Assembly: GCA_029260795.1 (NCBI GenBank)
Contig: JAJDCO010000141.1
Span: 1 to 54,182 of the forward strand
Origin: Planctomycetota bacterium
GTDB taxonomy: Bacteria > Planctomycetota > OFTM77
DNA: 54,182 nt
Direction of reading: 5' to 3'
This document shows, one piece after another, positions 1 through 7,863 of the stretch. The position numbers were made by a program, and so were the translations under genes. How positions within the stretch are numbered: the first letter of the stretch is position 1; every line of letters begins with the position of its first letter. The notes under the pieces are model-generated. The model saw only the letters and a program-made list of their open reading frames with translations, was not told where the DNA came from and ran no database searches.

Positions 1-81
1 AACGTTCAGATCTTCAAGTCGGCGCGCTGGAGCTTTTTCAACGCTCGGGTTTCATTTCGCTTCGCAGTCGGTCTCGCGTGA
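1..81 (+). CDS. Possible C-terminal tail of a gene entering from the left
   Basis: Frame 1 is open from the first base to a TGA at 79-81, giving 26 codons. The last ten residues (RVSFRFAVGL then A) alternate hydrophobic and polar residues as a final beta-strand of an outer-membrane barrel would. That is only suggestive: the stretch is too short for identification and another frame stays open just as long. I include it because the window may cut a plus-strand gene here. Confidence 0.2.
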   Translation, partial: NVQIFKSARWSFFNARVSFRFAVGLA

Positions 82-110
82 CGATTACCGTCGGTGGCTC
101 TGCCTTCTCG

Positions 111-229
111 CACGTGCATGGGGTACAGAGACCCGAACGGAGTTCGACAGGTCGCGCCAGTTAATCCTCGTGGCCTGTCGGCGGGGCGATTTGCCTTCGA
201 AGAGCGTGGGTGAGAGAGCGGTGCGCGAG
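111..229 (-). repeat. Dispersed ~110-bp repeat, copy A (inverted)
   Basis: Read on the minus strand this aligns end to end with copies at 3818-3929 and 3936-4042. Shared blocks in order are CGCTCTCTC, TTCGAA, CC(G)CCGACnGGCCACGAGGATT, CCGTTCGGGTCTCTG and a terminal CACGTG. It is inverted relative to the other two, so the family flanks the intervening gene on both sides. No coding or transposase signal is associated with it. Confidence 0.7.
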
Positions 230-320
230 AAGCCCTCCCGCTCGACTGAATCCCAGCTTTGCAACACGAGACGGTGTCTTCTGGGGAGCGGAGCGTCGTG
301 ACCGAACGGGCTCTCTTGTT

Positions 321-356
321 GCACTAAAATGAGGTAAATATCATATGATTACCAAG
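321..356. promoter_or_regulatory. AT-rich island with inverted repeat
   Basis: A sharply AT-rich stretch in GC-rich surroundings. GGTAA (333-337) and TTACC (349-353) form an inverted repeat around the palindrome TCATATGA (341-348). Such islands often hold a promoter or operator. It lies 310 bases before the gene at 668, and no clean -35/-10 pair was assigned, so the role is a guess. Confidence 0.35.
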
Positions 357-667
357 TCGGTCCGAATAGCCTTCCGTTAGTCGAGGTGGCGGCTAGCCAA
401 CAGGCCTCCTCCCCTGACAAGGCTGGCCAAGACTGCCCCGACAGGCCTAGGTTTTTGCAACCTTGGGCTTCAGTCCGCTGGTGAGTAGGGAGCCCGAGAA
501 TGGGTCGCGTGAGCTGTCGTCGGGCGAACGACGCCTCGTCTCGCCTCGAAGATCGGGACAAGGCCAAGCTCCGCTGAGTCGCCGGGCCTCCGAGAACCGG
601 CCAACCAGCCATCTGTCGACGAACAGCGCCTCGAGTCGCTATCGTGGGCGGAGAGGAGGATGAGGAC

Positions 668-3600
668 ATGGCGAGACCCCAGTCAATCTGGCTTGTCGTT
701 CTCATGGCGATCGTCGCCTTGGTGATGATCGTCTTCGTTTGGATGGGAGACGACAGTCCGTCCGACTCCGCGCACGACGCCGCGGTCGTTTCGGACGAAC
801 CCATCGAAGGAGAATCGTCCGGGGGGCAGCCGAATGATTCGCGGCTACCGGACGGCGCGGCATCCGAGGCCGCAGACTTCGAGGTTCCGACGTCGGAAGC
901 TCGAGAGGTTCCCGAAGTGCTCGAGACGAAGTGGAAGCTTCCGCGCTGGACGATCCGCGGCCGCCTGGTGACCGAGGAGACCGGCGAGCCCATCGCGGAG
1001 GCTCGCGTGTGGATCGGCAAACTCTCGGGAGCGAGCGATGCTTCCGGGAGATTCGGCATCGAGCTGAGTACGATGCCTCGCGACCTCACGTTGCGTGTCG
1101 AACATCCCTTCCACAGGCTGGAGTGGAAGCTGACGAAGTGGTCGTTGATCGCTCTCGGCGACATTCGGTTGCGGTCGTACGGAGAGATCCGAGCTCGTCT
1201 GGTCTCACCGGACGGTGATCCGATCCCAGACGCACGGCTTCACATCGCACGTGCCGAGTGGACGAAGGAGGTCGTGGAGTCTCAATCCGATGAGCAGGGA
1301 CTGCCTCGGGACGAGTGGGAGCGCTTGGCGTTTCCTTCGGAGGGCGAAGACGGGGCCCGTCGGTTGTCGATGCTCCTCCCGGGCAAATACACGCTCTGGG
1401 CAGGCTCGCCTGACTGGAGTGCTTCGGGAGTCGTCGACGTGCAGGTCGCGGGTCGTGAGACTCGCGAAGTCCAGCTCGAGCTTAGGGAGCCAGGACGCAT
1501 CTCGGGGCGACTGATTCGATCCACAGGGGCTCCGGGCATTCCGGTGCCCCTCGACTTCGACATCTTTTTGGATTTCGCTCGCGGCCAGCCGACGCGGGTC
1601 GGTGATCGACGCGTCGTTCATGGCAGGACCGAGTTCAACCTGGACGCCGCGGCGATCAAGAATGGCCCGCTCGAAATCGTGGAAGGGGACTTTGTCGTCG
1701 AGGGACTGCCGGCAGGCAAGTACGACCTGAAGACCGAGTTCGGCCACTTCGTCGATCGGCAAACGATCGAAGTGCTCGCGGGGCAGACCACCGAGGTGGA
1801 GATCCGTGAAGCCGAAGCCCATGTCCTGACTGGGCGGGTCGTGGATTCTCGCGGCCAACCGCTTTCCGACGTTGAAGTGGAGCTCCTCGAAGACCCCTTC
1901 CTGGTACGGTTGTCGGCGGTGAAGACAGACGAAGCGGGGCGGTTCGAGTTGGTGCGCGTGGAGGGAAGTCCCTGCAAGATCTCGGCCGCCAAGAAGGGCT
2001 TCACGACGATCGTGGAGGAGCTCCGGTCGGATCGCAACCGCATCGAGCTGATCCTGCTGACGGCGACGGGCCGCATCGTCGGGACTGTCGTGGATGATTC
2101 GACCGGGCGACCCGTAGTCGCCGACGTGTGTGCGACGTGGCCGCTCGCGTCCCGGCCGTCATTCGGCTTGAGCAGATTCTCGCGCAGCGGGATCACCTAT
2201 GAGGAGCACGGAGGCCGATTCGAGCTCGATCGAATCGGCGCCGGCCTCGTGGCGGTGACGGCCTCCGCTGGCGGCTACTTTAGTGAGACTCAGGAGATCG
2301 AGGTCGCCGAGAACGCCGTGCTTTCGGGGGTCGAGTTTCGTCTGGTCCCGGGCGGGTTCATTCGAGGGACCGTGTCGTTTCCTGACGGGCTGGAAGGGAG
2401 GGCGGAGGTCGTCGCCGAGAGTGAGCAGGAGGGCGTTCCGGGTGCGGGAGCCACGGCGAGCACGGGCGAGCATGCCTTCAAGATTGGCCCCTTGAGGCCG
2501 GGCACCTATCGCGTTGTCGCGAGCTCGGACGACGGCGTGGCGCCGAGTGATCCGCACCAAGTGATCGTTCATGCCGGGGAAACGCTCGATCTCAACTTGC
2601 AGCTTCAGGTGGGTGTGCGGTTACTCGGCCGCGTCGTCGGCGCGGACGGCGCGCCCGTCGCCGGATGCCTCGTCTGGCTGAACGTCGCGAAGCCCGGACC
2701 GCCGCCCCATGCCGCGACGGATGATCAAGGGCGATTCTCGATCGATGAACTTCCGCCGGGAGCGGTTCGAGCGTTCGTCGTCGTCCGGTCGGAAGAGCTC
2801 CGTGACGCTTTGCAGCGCCCTCTCGAACGAACGGTGCTCGAGCAAGACATCACCATCGAGCGTGGAGTGATCGAGCAAGTCGTCACCCTGACGATTCAGA
2901 ATGAGAGCGGCGTCGAGCTGCTCGGACGCGTGCTCGATCCTCAAGGGCCCGTCTCAGGCGCGACGATCGTGTTCCACTCCGATGGAGGCGTCTGGTGGGA
3001 GCAAGATCCCGAGGGATTCGCGGTCACGGACAGCAGGGGAGACTTTCACCTGAAGCTGCCGGCCGACGCTGCCGGCACGCTGACACTGTTTCGAGGCGAA
3101 GGGCAAACGCAGCAGCCGCGCGCCTACTGGAAGGTCGATGTTTCCGACTTCGCCGCCAGGCGTCGGGAGTTTCGGGTCCCGGACCGTCGGGTCGTCGGCC
3201 GAATTCGGAGCGGGCTCCAAGCTCAGGGCGAGTCTTATTCGCTCCTGTTCCCGTGGGAAGGGAATCGGGTCGGCAAGCAGGCATTGGAAGGTGACATCGA
3301 TGAGCAGGGTGCCTTCGAGATCGAAGGTGTTCCGAGCGGAGAGTATGCCTGCGTCGTCGTTCACGGACTCTACGGACTGGGCTCCCTCGAGCGGATCCGC
3401 ATCCCGGATGGTTCGACCGAATTCGATGTGGGAACGGTCGACGTCGTGGAGGCAGGTAGCCTCGAGATCGTGCTCCCGAGGTCAGAGGTGTTTCGGGCCC
3501 GCATCGTTCTGGAGGGCGATCCGATCTGGAGCAGTGTGTGGAGGCCAGGGCTGATGCTGCCACCGGGTGTCTACGCGGTGCGCGTCGAGATCCCGGGCCG

Positions 3601-3673
3601 TGACCCGATTCGAGTTCCGAGGCTCGAGGTGGTGGCGGGGGAGACGACGCGCCACGTCGTCGAGCTCGACTAG
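668..3673 (+). CDS. Membrane-anchored protein with tandem carboxypeptidase-regulatory-like domains
   Basis: A 1,001-residue protein. I chose the ATG at 668 because GGAGAGGAGGA lies just upstream; a GTG at 644 is in frame but has no such site. An N-terminal membrane helix (about residues 6-27, IWLVVLMAIVALVMIVFV) is followed by an acidic linker. Then come roughly nine Ig-like beta-sandwich repeats, each opening with a G-R-(L/V)-V-x-x-x-G-x-P-(I/V) pattern, for example GRLVTEETGEPIAEA, GRVVDSRGQPLSDVEV and GRVVGADGAPVAGC. This is the carboxypeptidase regulatory-like (CarboxypepD_reg) fold. No catalytic peptidase domain is present. It probably projects from the membrane as a stalk or adhesin-like surface protein. 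The gene stands alone between repeat-rich spacers. Confidence 0.8.
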   Translation: MARPQSIWLVVLMAIVALVMIVFVWMGDDSPSDSAHDAAVVSDEPIEGESSGGQPNDSRLPDGAASEAADFEVPTSEAREVPEVLETKWKLPRWTIRGRLVTEETGEPIAEARVWIGKLSGASDASGRFGIELSTMPRDLTLRVEHPFHRLEWKLTKWSLIALGDIRLRSYGEIRARLVSPDGDPIPDARLHIARAEWTKEVVESQSDEQGLPRDEWERLAFPSEGEDGARRLSMLLPGKYTLWAGSPDWSASGVVDVQVAGRETREVQLELREPGRISGRLIRSTGAPGIPVPLDFDIFLDFARGQPTRVGDRRVVHGRTEFNLDAAAIKNGPLEIVEGDFVVEGLPAGKYDLKTEFGHFVDRQTIEVLAGQTTEVEIREAEAHVLTGRVVDSRGQPLSDVEVELLEDPFLVRLSAVKTDEAGRFELVRVEGSPCKISAAKKGFTTIVEELRSDRNRIELILLTATGRIVGTVVDDSTGRPVVADVCATWPLASRPSFGLSRFSRSGITYEEHGGRFELDRIGAGLVAVTASAGGYFSETQEIEVAENAVLSGVEFRLVPGGFIRGTVSFPDGLEGRAEVVAESEQEGVPGAGATASTGEHAFKIGPLRPGTYRVVASSDDGVAPSDPHQVIVHAGETLDLNLQLQVGVRLLGRVVGADGAPVAGCLVWLNVAKPGPPPHAATDDQGRFSIDELPPGAVRAFVVVRSEELRDALQRPLERTVLEQDITIERGVIEQVVTLTIQNESGVELLGRVLDPQGPVSGATIVFHSDGGVWWEQDPEGFAVTDSRGDFHLKLPADAAGTLTLFRGEGQTQQPRAYWKVDVSDFAARRREFRVPDRRVVGRIRSGLQAQGESYSLLFPWEGNRVGKQALEGDIDEQGAFEIEGVPSGEYACVVVHGLYGLGSLERIRIPDGSTEFDVGTVDVVEAGSLEIVLPRSEVFRARIVLEGDPIWSSVWRPGLMLPPGVYAVRVEIPGRDPIRVPRLEVVAGETTRHVVELD

Positions 3674-3693
3674 ACCCTTGGCGTCTCGAGCTC

Positions 3694-3731
3694 GGAGGCC
3701 AGGCTTCTTTGGAGGCCGGGCTTCAGCCTGG
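3694..3731 (+). repeat. GGAGGCC-GGCTTC direct repeat with hairpin
   Basis: GGAGGCC(A/G)GGCTTC occurs twice, at 3694-3706 and 3711-3723. CCGGGCT (3716-3722) or the upstream CCAGGCT can pair with AGCCTGG (3725-3731). The hairpin sits 43 bases after the stop of the preceding gene and could end transcription, though no T-run follows. A similar GGGCTTCAGTCC segment lies upstream of the same gene. Confidence 0.4.
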
Positions 3732-3817
3732 TGGGAAGCCGTTCTTGAGGAGTCACCTCGTTCGAGTCGAGCCCGCGCCTCGGAGGAGCCGACCTGGCCA
3801 GTGGTTCGTTGGCTTTT

Positions 3818-3929
3818 CGCGCCCCGCTCTCTCGTCGATGTCATTCGAAAGCGAACCGCCTCGCCGACGGGCCACGAGGATTTTCGCGGCGGGACGTGTC
3901 GGCCTCCGTTCGGGTCTCTGAATCACGTG
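3818..3929 (+). repeat. Dispersed ~110-bp repeat, copy B
   Basis: Copy B of the family defined at 111-229. It carries CGCTCTCTC, TTCGAAAGCGAA, CCGACGGGCCACGAGGATT, CCGTTCGGGTCTCTG and the terminal CACGTG. It is followed after 6 bases by copy C in the same orientation. Confidence 0.75.
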
Positions 3930-3935
3930 CCCGGT

Positions 3936-4042
3936 GCGCCGCTCTCTCTTCCATGTCCTTCGAAAGCGAATGACTCCGCCGATGGGCCACGAGGATTGAA
4001 CGGTGGACGTGTCGGCCTCCGATCGGGTCTCTGCATCACGTG
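3936..4042 (+). repeat. Dispersed ~110-bp repeat, copy C
   Basis: Copy C shares TTCGAAAGCGAA, GGGCCACGAGGATT, GGACGTGTCGGCCTCCG and TCGGGTCTCTG with copy B and ends in CACGTG. Differences from copy B are scattered substitutions and small indels, so this is an old tandem duplication and not a recent one. Confidence 0.75.
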
Positions 4043-4144
4043 ACGTGCTCGACGGGGGCCCTCTTGTTTGACGAACCTCCACGGGTTTAGCTAAGGCGCT
4101 GGGTGCTCGCCTTGGAACGATGACGTACCAGATGATCAACCTCG

Positions 4145-6451
4145 ATGGAGAACCTCGGAGTGCCTCTTCGAACGTCTCGGCGCCTCTTCGGCGCTTCCTC
4201 TCTGATGGGCGTCCTCGTGGCGCTCTGGATCCTTGTCCCGGCCCTCTCGGCGCAGGAAGACGAAACGACGTCGACCGGTCCGAAGGTCGAGTACAACCGC
4301 TATCGCGCCACGATCACCGAGCTCGAGCAGCCGCGCTCGGTCGAGATCGATGCGGACGGCATGATCTGGATCTCGGGCTGGGAGGACGGCCACGTGCACG
4401 GCTTCGACCGCGATGGTCAACCCGTCGGCCTGCTCGTGTCTCCTGCAGAGTCCGCTCTGACCTGGCTGGGCGTGGGAAAACCCACCGTGGCGCTGAGCGC
4501 TCTGCCCGAGATCCTGACGATCACGAACGGTGACTGGAAGGTCGTGAGCGACGGCGTCGGTACCGGGCCGGGGCAGCTCTCTCGGCCGCGGCGGCTCGCG
4601 GTAGCGGGTGACCGGGTCGCTGTTGCCGACCGCGGAAACCGGCGCGTGCAGGTCTTCGATCTCTCGAGCGGCGAGGTCGTGGCCGTGCTCGGTCCGGACC
4701 TCACCGACCAGGAATCTCTCTTGTGTCCGGTCGACGTGGCCTTCGACGAGGCGGGACGACTGTTCGTGCTCGACCAGGATCGCGCGCGCATCCATCGCCT
4801 CAGCGCCGCCGGCTACGAGCTCGAGAAGTCCTGGGGCGCACCGGGCGCCTACCCGGGTCTTCTGTCCTCACCGGGCGGATTGGCGTGCTCGGAGGGACGG
4901 GTCTTCGTCGCCGACTCGTGGAACCACCGCATCGAGGTCTTCGATTCCGACGGCAAGTGGCAGTTCGAGTGGGGGCTCCATGCCATGCTGCCTCGCGAAG
5001 GCGAAGGACACCTTCACTACCCGAACGACATCACGATCGCGCCGGACGGCTCGTTTGCGGTCGTGCTCGAGCCTTTCGAGCAGCGCGCGCAGATCTTCGA
5101 TCGCAAGACCGATCCGGCCGAGATCGCCTTGCGGGAAGAGCAGGCCCTATTCGGCACCGGTGGCGTCCCTCACTTCGGCCGCACGGCCGCAGCCATGCCG
5201 CAGACCCTCGCGATTCTCGAGCCCGAGACACAGTCGGTGCTGCTCTATGACACTCGCCTCTTCGATCCGATCCAAATCAGTCGATTGGGTGGCTACGGAG
5301 ACGCACCGGGACAGTTCATTCGGCCAACCGGGCTCGCCTGCGATGCCGCTCGCAATCGATTGATCGTGGCGGATGCAGGCCAGGGTCGCCTCCAGGTCTT
5401 TCGGATCGACCGAGACCTCTCTTCGGAGCTGGGATTCGATCTCTGGCTGCCGTCTCTCGAGGCGACCCTCGATCTCGAAGCGTTGCGCCGGAGCTTGCCC
5501 GAGTCGGGCGCACAGTGGCCAGTCGAGCCGTCCGCGCTCGCCACCGACGACGACGGACGCCTCTACTGCACCGACATCGCGAACGGCTGCGTGTGGATCC
5601 TCGGGGATCGCCTTCAGCTCGTCGATCGATGGGCCGGGTTCGAAGGACCGGAATCGATCGCCATCGACTCGAAGCGTCGCCGAGCCTACATCGTCGAGAC
5701 CGGCCGGTCGGTGCTGTCGGTGGTGGATCTCGAGGCGGACGCGGTCTTCGATTGGCCGACGCTGGAGGAGGAAGATGGTGACCTCGAGCATCCGACGGCG
5801 GTTGCGGTGACGCCGGATGGCTCGGTGTTGATCTCGGACTCGAGGCGAGACCAGGTCCTGCGCTTCTCGCCAGCCGGTCGACTCGTCGCTGCTTGGGGCG
5901 GTCCGGGTATCGAGGCCGGTCGATTCCGCAATCCGCGAGCGATCGTGTCGGAGCGGCCCGGCCGTTGGACCCTTCTCGACTGGGGGAATCACCGCGGCGT
6001 TCAGCTCACGGAGGAAGGTGGGTTTCTGCGCGCCTTCGGGCCGGTCGCGTTCGTGCAGCCGACCTGGTCGAATGGCCGTCGCCCGTATGCGCGAGAGCCC
6101 GAGCCCGATGCCACCACGCTGACGACGAGGGACGGCCGGTATCGCATCGCCTACCGCTTGTCGGCGGAAGCCGTGCCCCTCAACGACGAGTTTGCGCTCG
6201 AGGTCTGGGTCTTTCATTCCGGGGCCGAAGGTCCGCCCTTGGGCGCTGATCGCATCACCTTGGTCGTCGACGGCAGCATGCCCGAGCATCAGCATGGCAT
6301 GAATCAGGTGCCGGAGCTGGTGGCGCGTCCCGACGGAAGCTTTCTCGTCGAAGGAATGCTGTTCCACATGCTCGGTCGCTGGGCACTGACCTTCGAGGTC
6401 CGGGAAGGCGCGCGAACGTCGCATGCCCGAGTGGAAGTCGTGCTGCAATGA
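4145..6451 (+). CDS. Secreted NHL-repeat beta-propeller protein with YtkA/FixH-like C-terminal domain
   Basis: 768 residues. The start at 4145 gives a signal peptide with a basic n-region (RTSRRLFG) and a core ending ALSAQ; the internal ATG at 4205 would lose the basic residues. NHL repeats are clear, each with a (F/L)xxPxGLA...VADxxNxRVQVF pattern: RVAVADRGNRRVQVF, RVFVADSWNHRIEVF, RLIVADAGQGRLQVF and SVLISDSRRDQVLRF. A six-bladed propeller is likely. The last ~110 residues resemble YtkA/FixH-like domains, with a Met/His cluster PEHQHGMN near residues 712-719 and GMLFHMLGRW after it, a plausible copper or redox metal site. The stop overlaps the start of the di-heme peroxidase gene by 4 bases, so the two are translationally coupled. 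Function inferred: an extracytoplasmic partner of that peroxidase. Confidence 0.8.
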   Translation: MENLGVPLRTSRRLFGASSLMGVLVALWILVPALSAQEDETTSTGPKVEYNRYRATITELEQPRSVEIDADGMIWISGWEDGHVHGFDRDGQPVGLLVSPAESALTWLGVGKPTVALSALPEILTITNGDWKVVSDGVGTGPGQLSRPRRLAVAGDRVAVADRGNRRVQVFDLSSGEVVAVLGPDLTDQESLLCPVDVAFDEAGRLFVLDQDRARIHRLSAAGYELEKSWGAPGAYPGLLSSPGGLACSEGRVFVADSWNHRIEVFDSDGKWQFEWGLHAMLPREGEGHLHYPNDITIAPDGSFAVVLEPFEQRAQIFDRKTDPAEIALREEQALFGTGGVPHFGRTAAAMPQTLAILEPETQSVLLYDTRLFDPIQISRLGGYGDAPGQFIRPTGLACDAARNRLIVADAGQGRLQVFRIDRDLSSELGFDLWLPSLEATLDLEALRRSLPESGAQWPVEPSALATDDDGRLYCTDIANGCVWILGDRLQLVDRWAGFEGPESIAIDSKRRRAYIVETGRSVLSVVDLEADAVFDWPTLEEEDGDLEHPTAVAVTPDGSVLISDSRRDQVLRFSPAGRLVAAWGGPGIEAGRFRNPRAIVSERPGRWTLLDWGNHRGVQLTEEGGFLRAFGPVAFVQPTWSNGRRPYAREPEPDATTLTTRDGRYRIAYRLSAEAVPLNDEFALEVWVFHSGAEGPPLGADRITLVVDGSMPEHQHGMNQVPELVARPDGSFLVEGMLFHMLGRWALTFEVREGARTSHARVEVVLQ

Positions 6452-7713
6452 GCCACGGATTTCTCATTTTGGCGATGCTCGGTCTGTTGCTCCCGGTCAC
6501 GACCGACGACCCGCCGACCTTCACCGAGGCCGAGCGGCGCGCGATCGCGCGGCTGTCGCCGTTGCCGGAGCCGCCCGCGGACCCGACCAATCGGGTCGCC
6601 GACGATCTGGCCGCGGCGCGCTACGGTCATCGGCTCTTCTTCGAGAAGCGCTTCTCGGTGAATGGTGAGGTAGCGTGTGCCACCTGCCATGACCCGGAGC
6701 GATCCTTCACGGACGGCAAGCCGGTTGCCGACACGCTGGGGCGCGGGCCGCGCCAGACTCCGCATCTCTGGAACCTCGCCTATGGACGGTGGTTCTTCTG
6801 GGACGGTCGATCGGACTCGCTCTGGTCCCAAGCGCTGGGTCCGATCGAGAACCCGATCGAGATGGGGGGAAGCCGATTGCGAGTCGCTCGCCTGGTCCTG
6901 GAGGACCCGGTGCTGCGCGTCGAGCATGCCTCGATCTTTGGCCAGCTCCCTGATTCCGAGCTCCCCGCGAGTGCCGACGCTCGACCGGTGCCGGATGATC
7001 CCGATCATCCGCACGCGCGGGCCTGGGTGGCGCTGACCGAGGAGACGCGGGCGAGCATCGATCGAGTCTTCGTCGAGGCTGCCAAAGCCTTGGCCGCCTA
7101 TGAGCGACGACTGATCAGTCGCGACTCGCGCTTCGATCGATTCGCGCGGCGGCTGGCCGAGGAGAAGCCGCTCGGGGAGGACCTGCTCGATGCGGCGGCT
7201 CAGCGAGGGCTGAAGATCTTCCTCGGCAAGGGCGGGTGTACGCTCTGCCATCACGGCCCCAACCTGAGCGATGGCGAGTTTCACGGACTGCGCCTGCCGG
7301 TGCCAGGAGGTGGGTTTCCGAAGGACTCTGGACGCTGGGAGGGCTCGGCGAGTCTGCTCGCCGATCCCTTCCGAGCCGATGGCATGTTCAGCGACGCGCC
7401 CGAGAGTGGGCGCGGCTCGCGGACTCGGCGGCTGCGCCGCACGCCCGAGTCCTGGGGCGAGTTCAAGACTCCCACGCTTCGACAGGTGGCCGAGACGGCG
7501 CCCTACATGCACGCCGGTCAGTTCGCGACCTTGAAGGAGGTCTTGACCTTCTACTCGACTTTCGAGGGGGCGAGCAACGCCGGCCATCACCAGGAGACCA
7601 CGCTGACACCTCGGCAGTTCACGGAAGGCGAGATCCACGACCTGATCGCGTTCCTCGAGACGCTCTCCGGGGCGCCTCTCCCCGACGCGCTCAGAAGGCC
7701 CCCCGAGCGCTGA
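6448..7713 (+). CDS. Di-heme cytochrome c peroxidase (MauG/CcpA family)
   Basis: 421 residues with a short N-terminal hydrophobic export signal. Two c-type heme motifs are visible: CATCH at 77-81 and CTLCH at 264-268. The MauG/CcpA pattern continues with a di-heme spacing of about 190 residues, a TPHLWNLAYGRWFFWDGRSDSLWSQ-type stretch around residues 105-130, and TLRQVAETAPYMHAG near the C terminus with Met354 as a candidate axial ligand. The family reduces hydrogen peroxide or performs long-range oxidation of a partner protein in the periplasm. It starts on the ATGA shared with the NHL protein. Which of the two activities applies cannot be told from sequence alone. Confidence 0.9.
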   Translation: MSHGFLILAMLGLLLPVTTDDPPTFTEAERRAIARLSPLPEPPADPTNRVADDLAAARYGHRLFFEKRFSVNGEVACATCHDPERSFTDGKPVADTLGRGPRQTPHLWNLAYGRWFFWDGRSDSLWSQALGPIENPIEMGGSRLRVARLVLEDPVLRVEHASIFGQLPDSELPASADARPVPDDPDHPHARAWVALTEETRASIDRVFVEAAKALAAYERRLISRDSRFDRFARRLAEEKPLGEDLLDAAAQRGLKIFLGKGGCTLCHHGPNLSDGEFHGLRLPVPGGGFPKDSGRWEGSASLLADPFRADGMFSDAPESGRGSRTRRLRRTPESWGEFKTPTLRQVAETAPYMHAGQFATLKEVLTFYSTFEGASNAGHHQETTLTPRQFTEGEIHDLIAFLETLSGAPLPDALRRPPER

Positions 7714-7813
7714 CGAGCCCTCCAATGCGCCCGCGACCGCTTCGGAGTCCGAAAAAAGCGGCCACAAAACCGGGGGAACCGAAGCCCGGGCTTTCGTATA
7801 GACTGGCCGAAAC

Positions 7814-7831
7814 CGAGCTGAGCTCAGCTCG
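7814..7831. promoter_or_regulatory. Perfect 18-bp palindrome upstream of the anchor-B gene
   Basis: CGAGCTGAGCTCAGCTCG reads the same on both strands. It lies 12 bases after a TATAGA (7797-7802, a possible -10) and 32 bases before the ATG at 7864. The position near a transcription start suggests a repressor site or a 5'-UTR hairpin. Confidence 0.4.
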
Positions 7832-7863
7832 ATCCCGTTCAGACAATCCAGGAGGAGTCACCC

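Larger units (their letters stand above)
82..667. other. Intergenic region without a supported gene
   Basis: About 590 bases before the first solid gene. Reading frames here have no recognisable protein and no convincing start. It holds an inverted copy of the dispersed repeat (111-229), an AT-rich palindromic island (321-356), and near 440-485 a GGGCTTCAGTCC-type segment resembling the one just after the next gene (3694-3731). Confidence 0.6.
3674..4144. other. Intergenic region of repeats
   Basis: This 471-base spacer contains the GGAGGCC hairpin element and two tandem copies of the dispersed repeat. No gene is supported. A TTGACG at 4068-4073 might be a -35 element for the NHL gene, but no good -10 follows at the right distance. 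Confidence 0.55.

Noticed and set aside
85..324. 79-codon minus-strand frame containing repeat copy A
   Set aside because: Its middle is simply the translation of the dispersed repeat, and similar text appears when copy B is translated. No conserved protein is implied.
349..1164. 271-codon minus-strand frame at the first gene
   Set aside because: Overlaps the N-terminal part of the carboxypeptidase-regulatory-like gene. Ser/Arg-rich with no recognisable domain.
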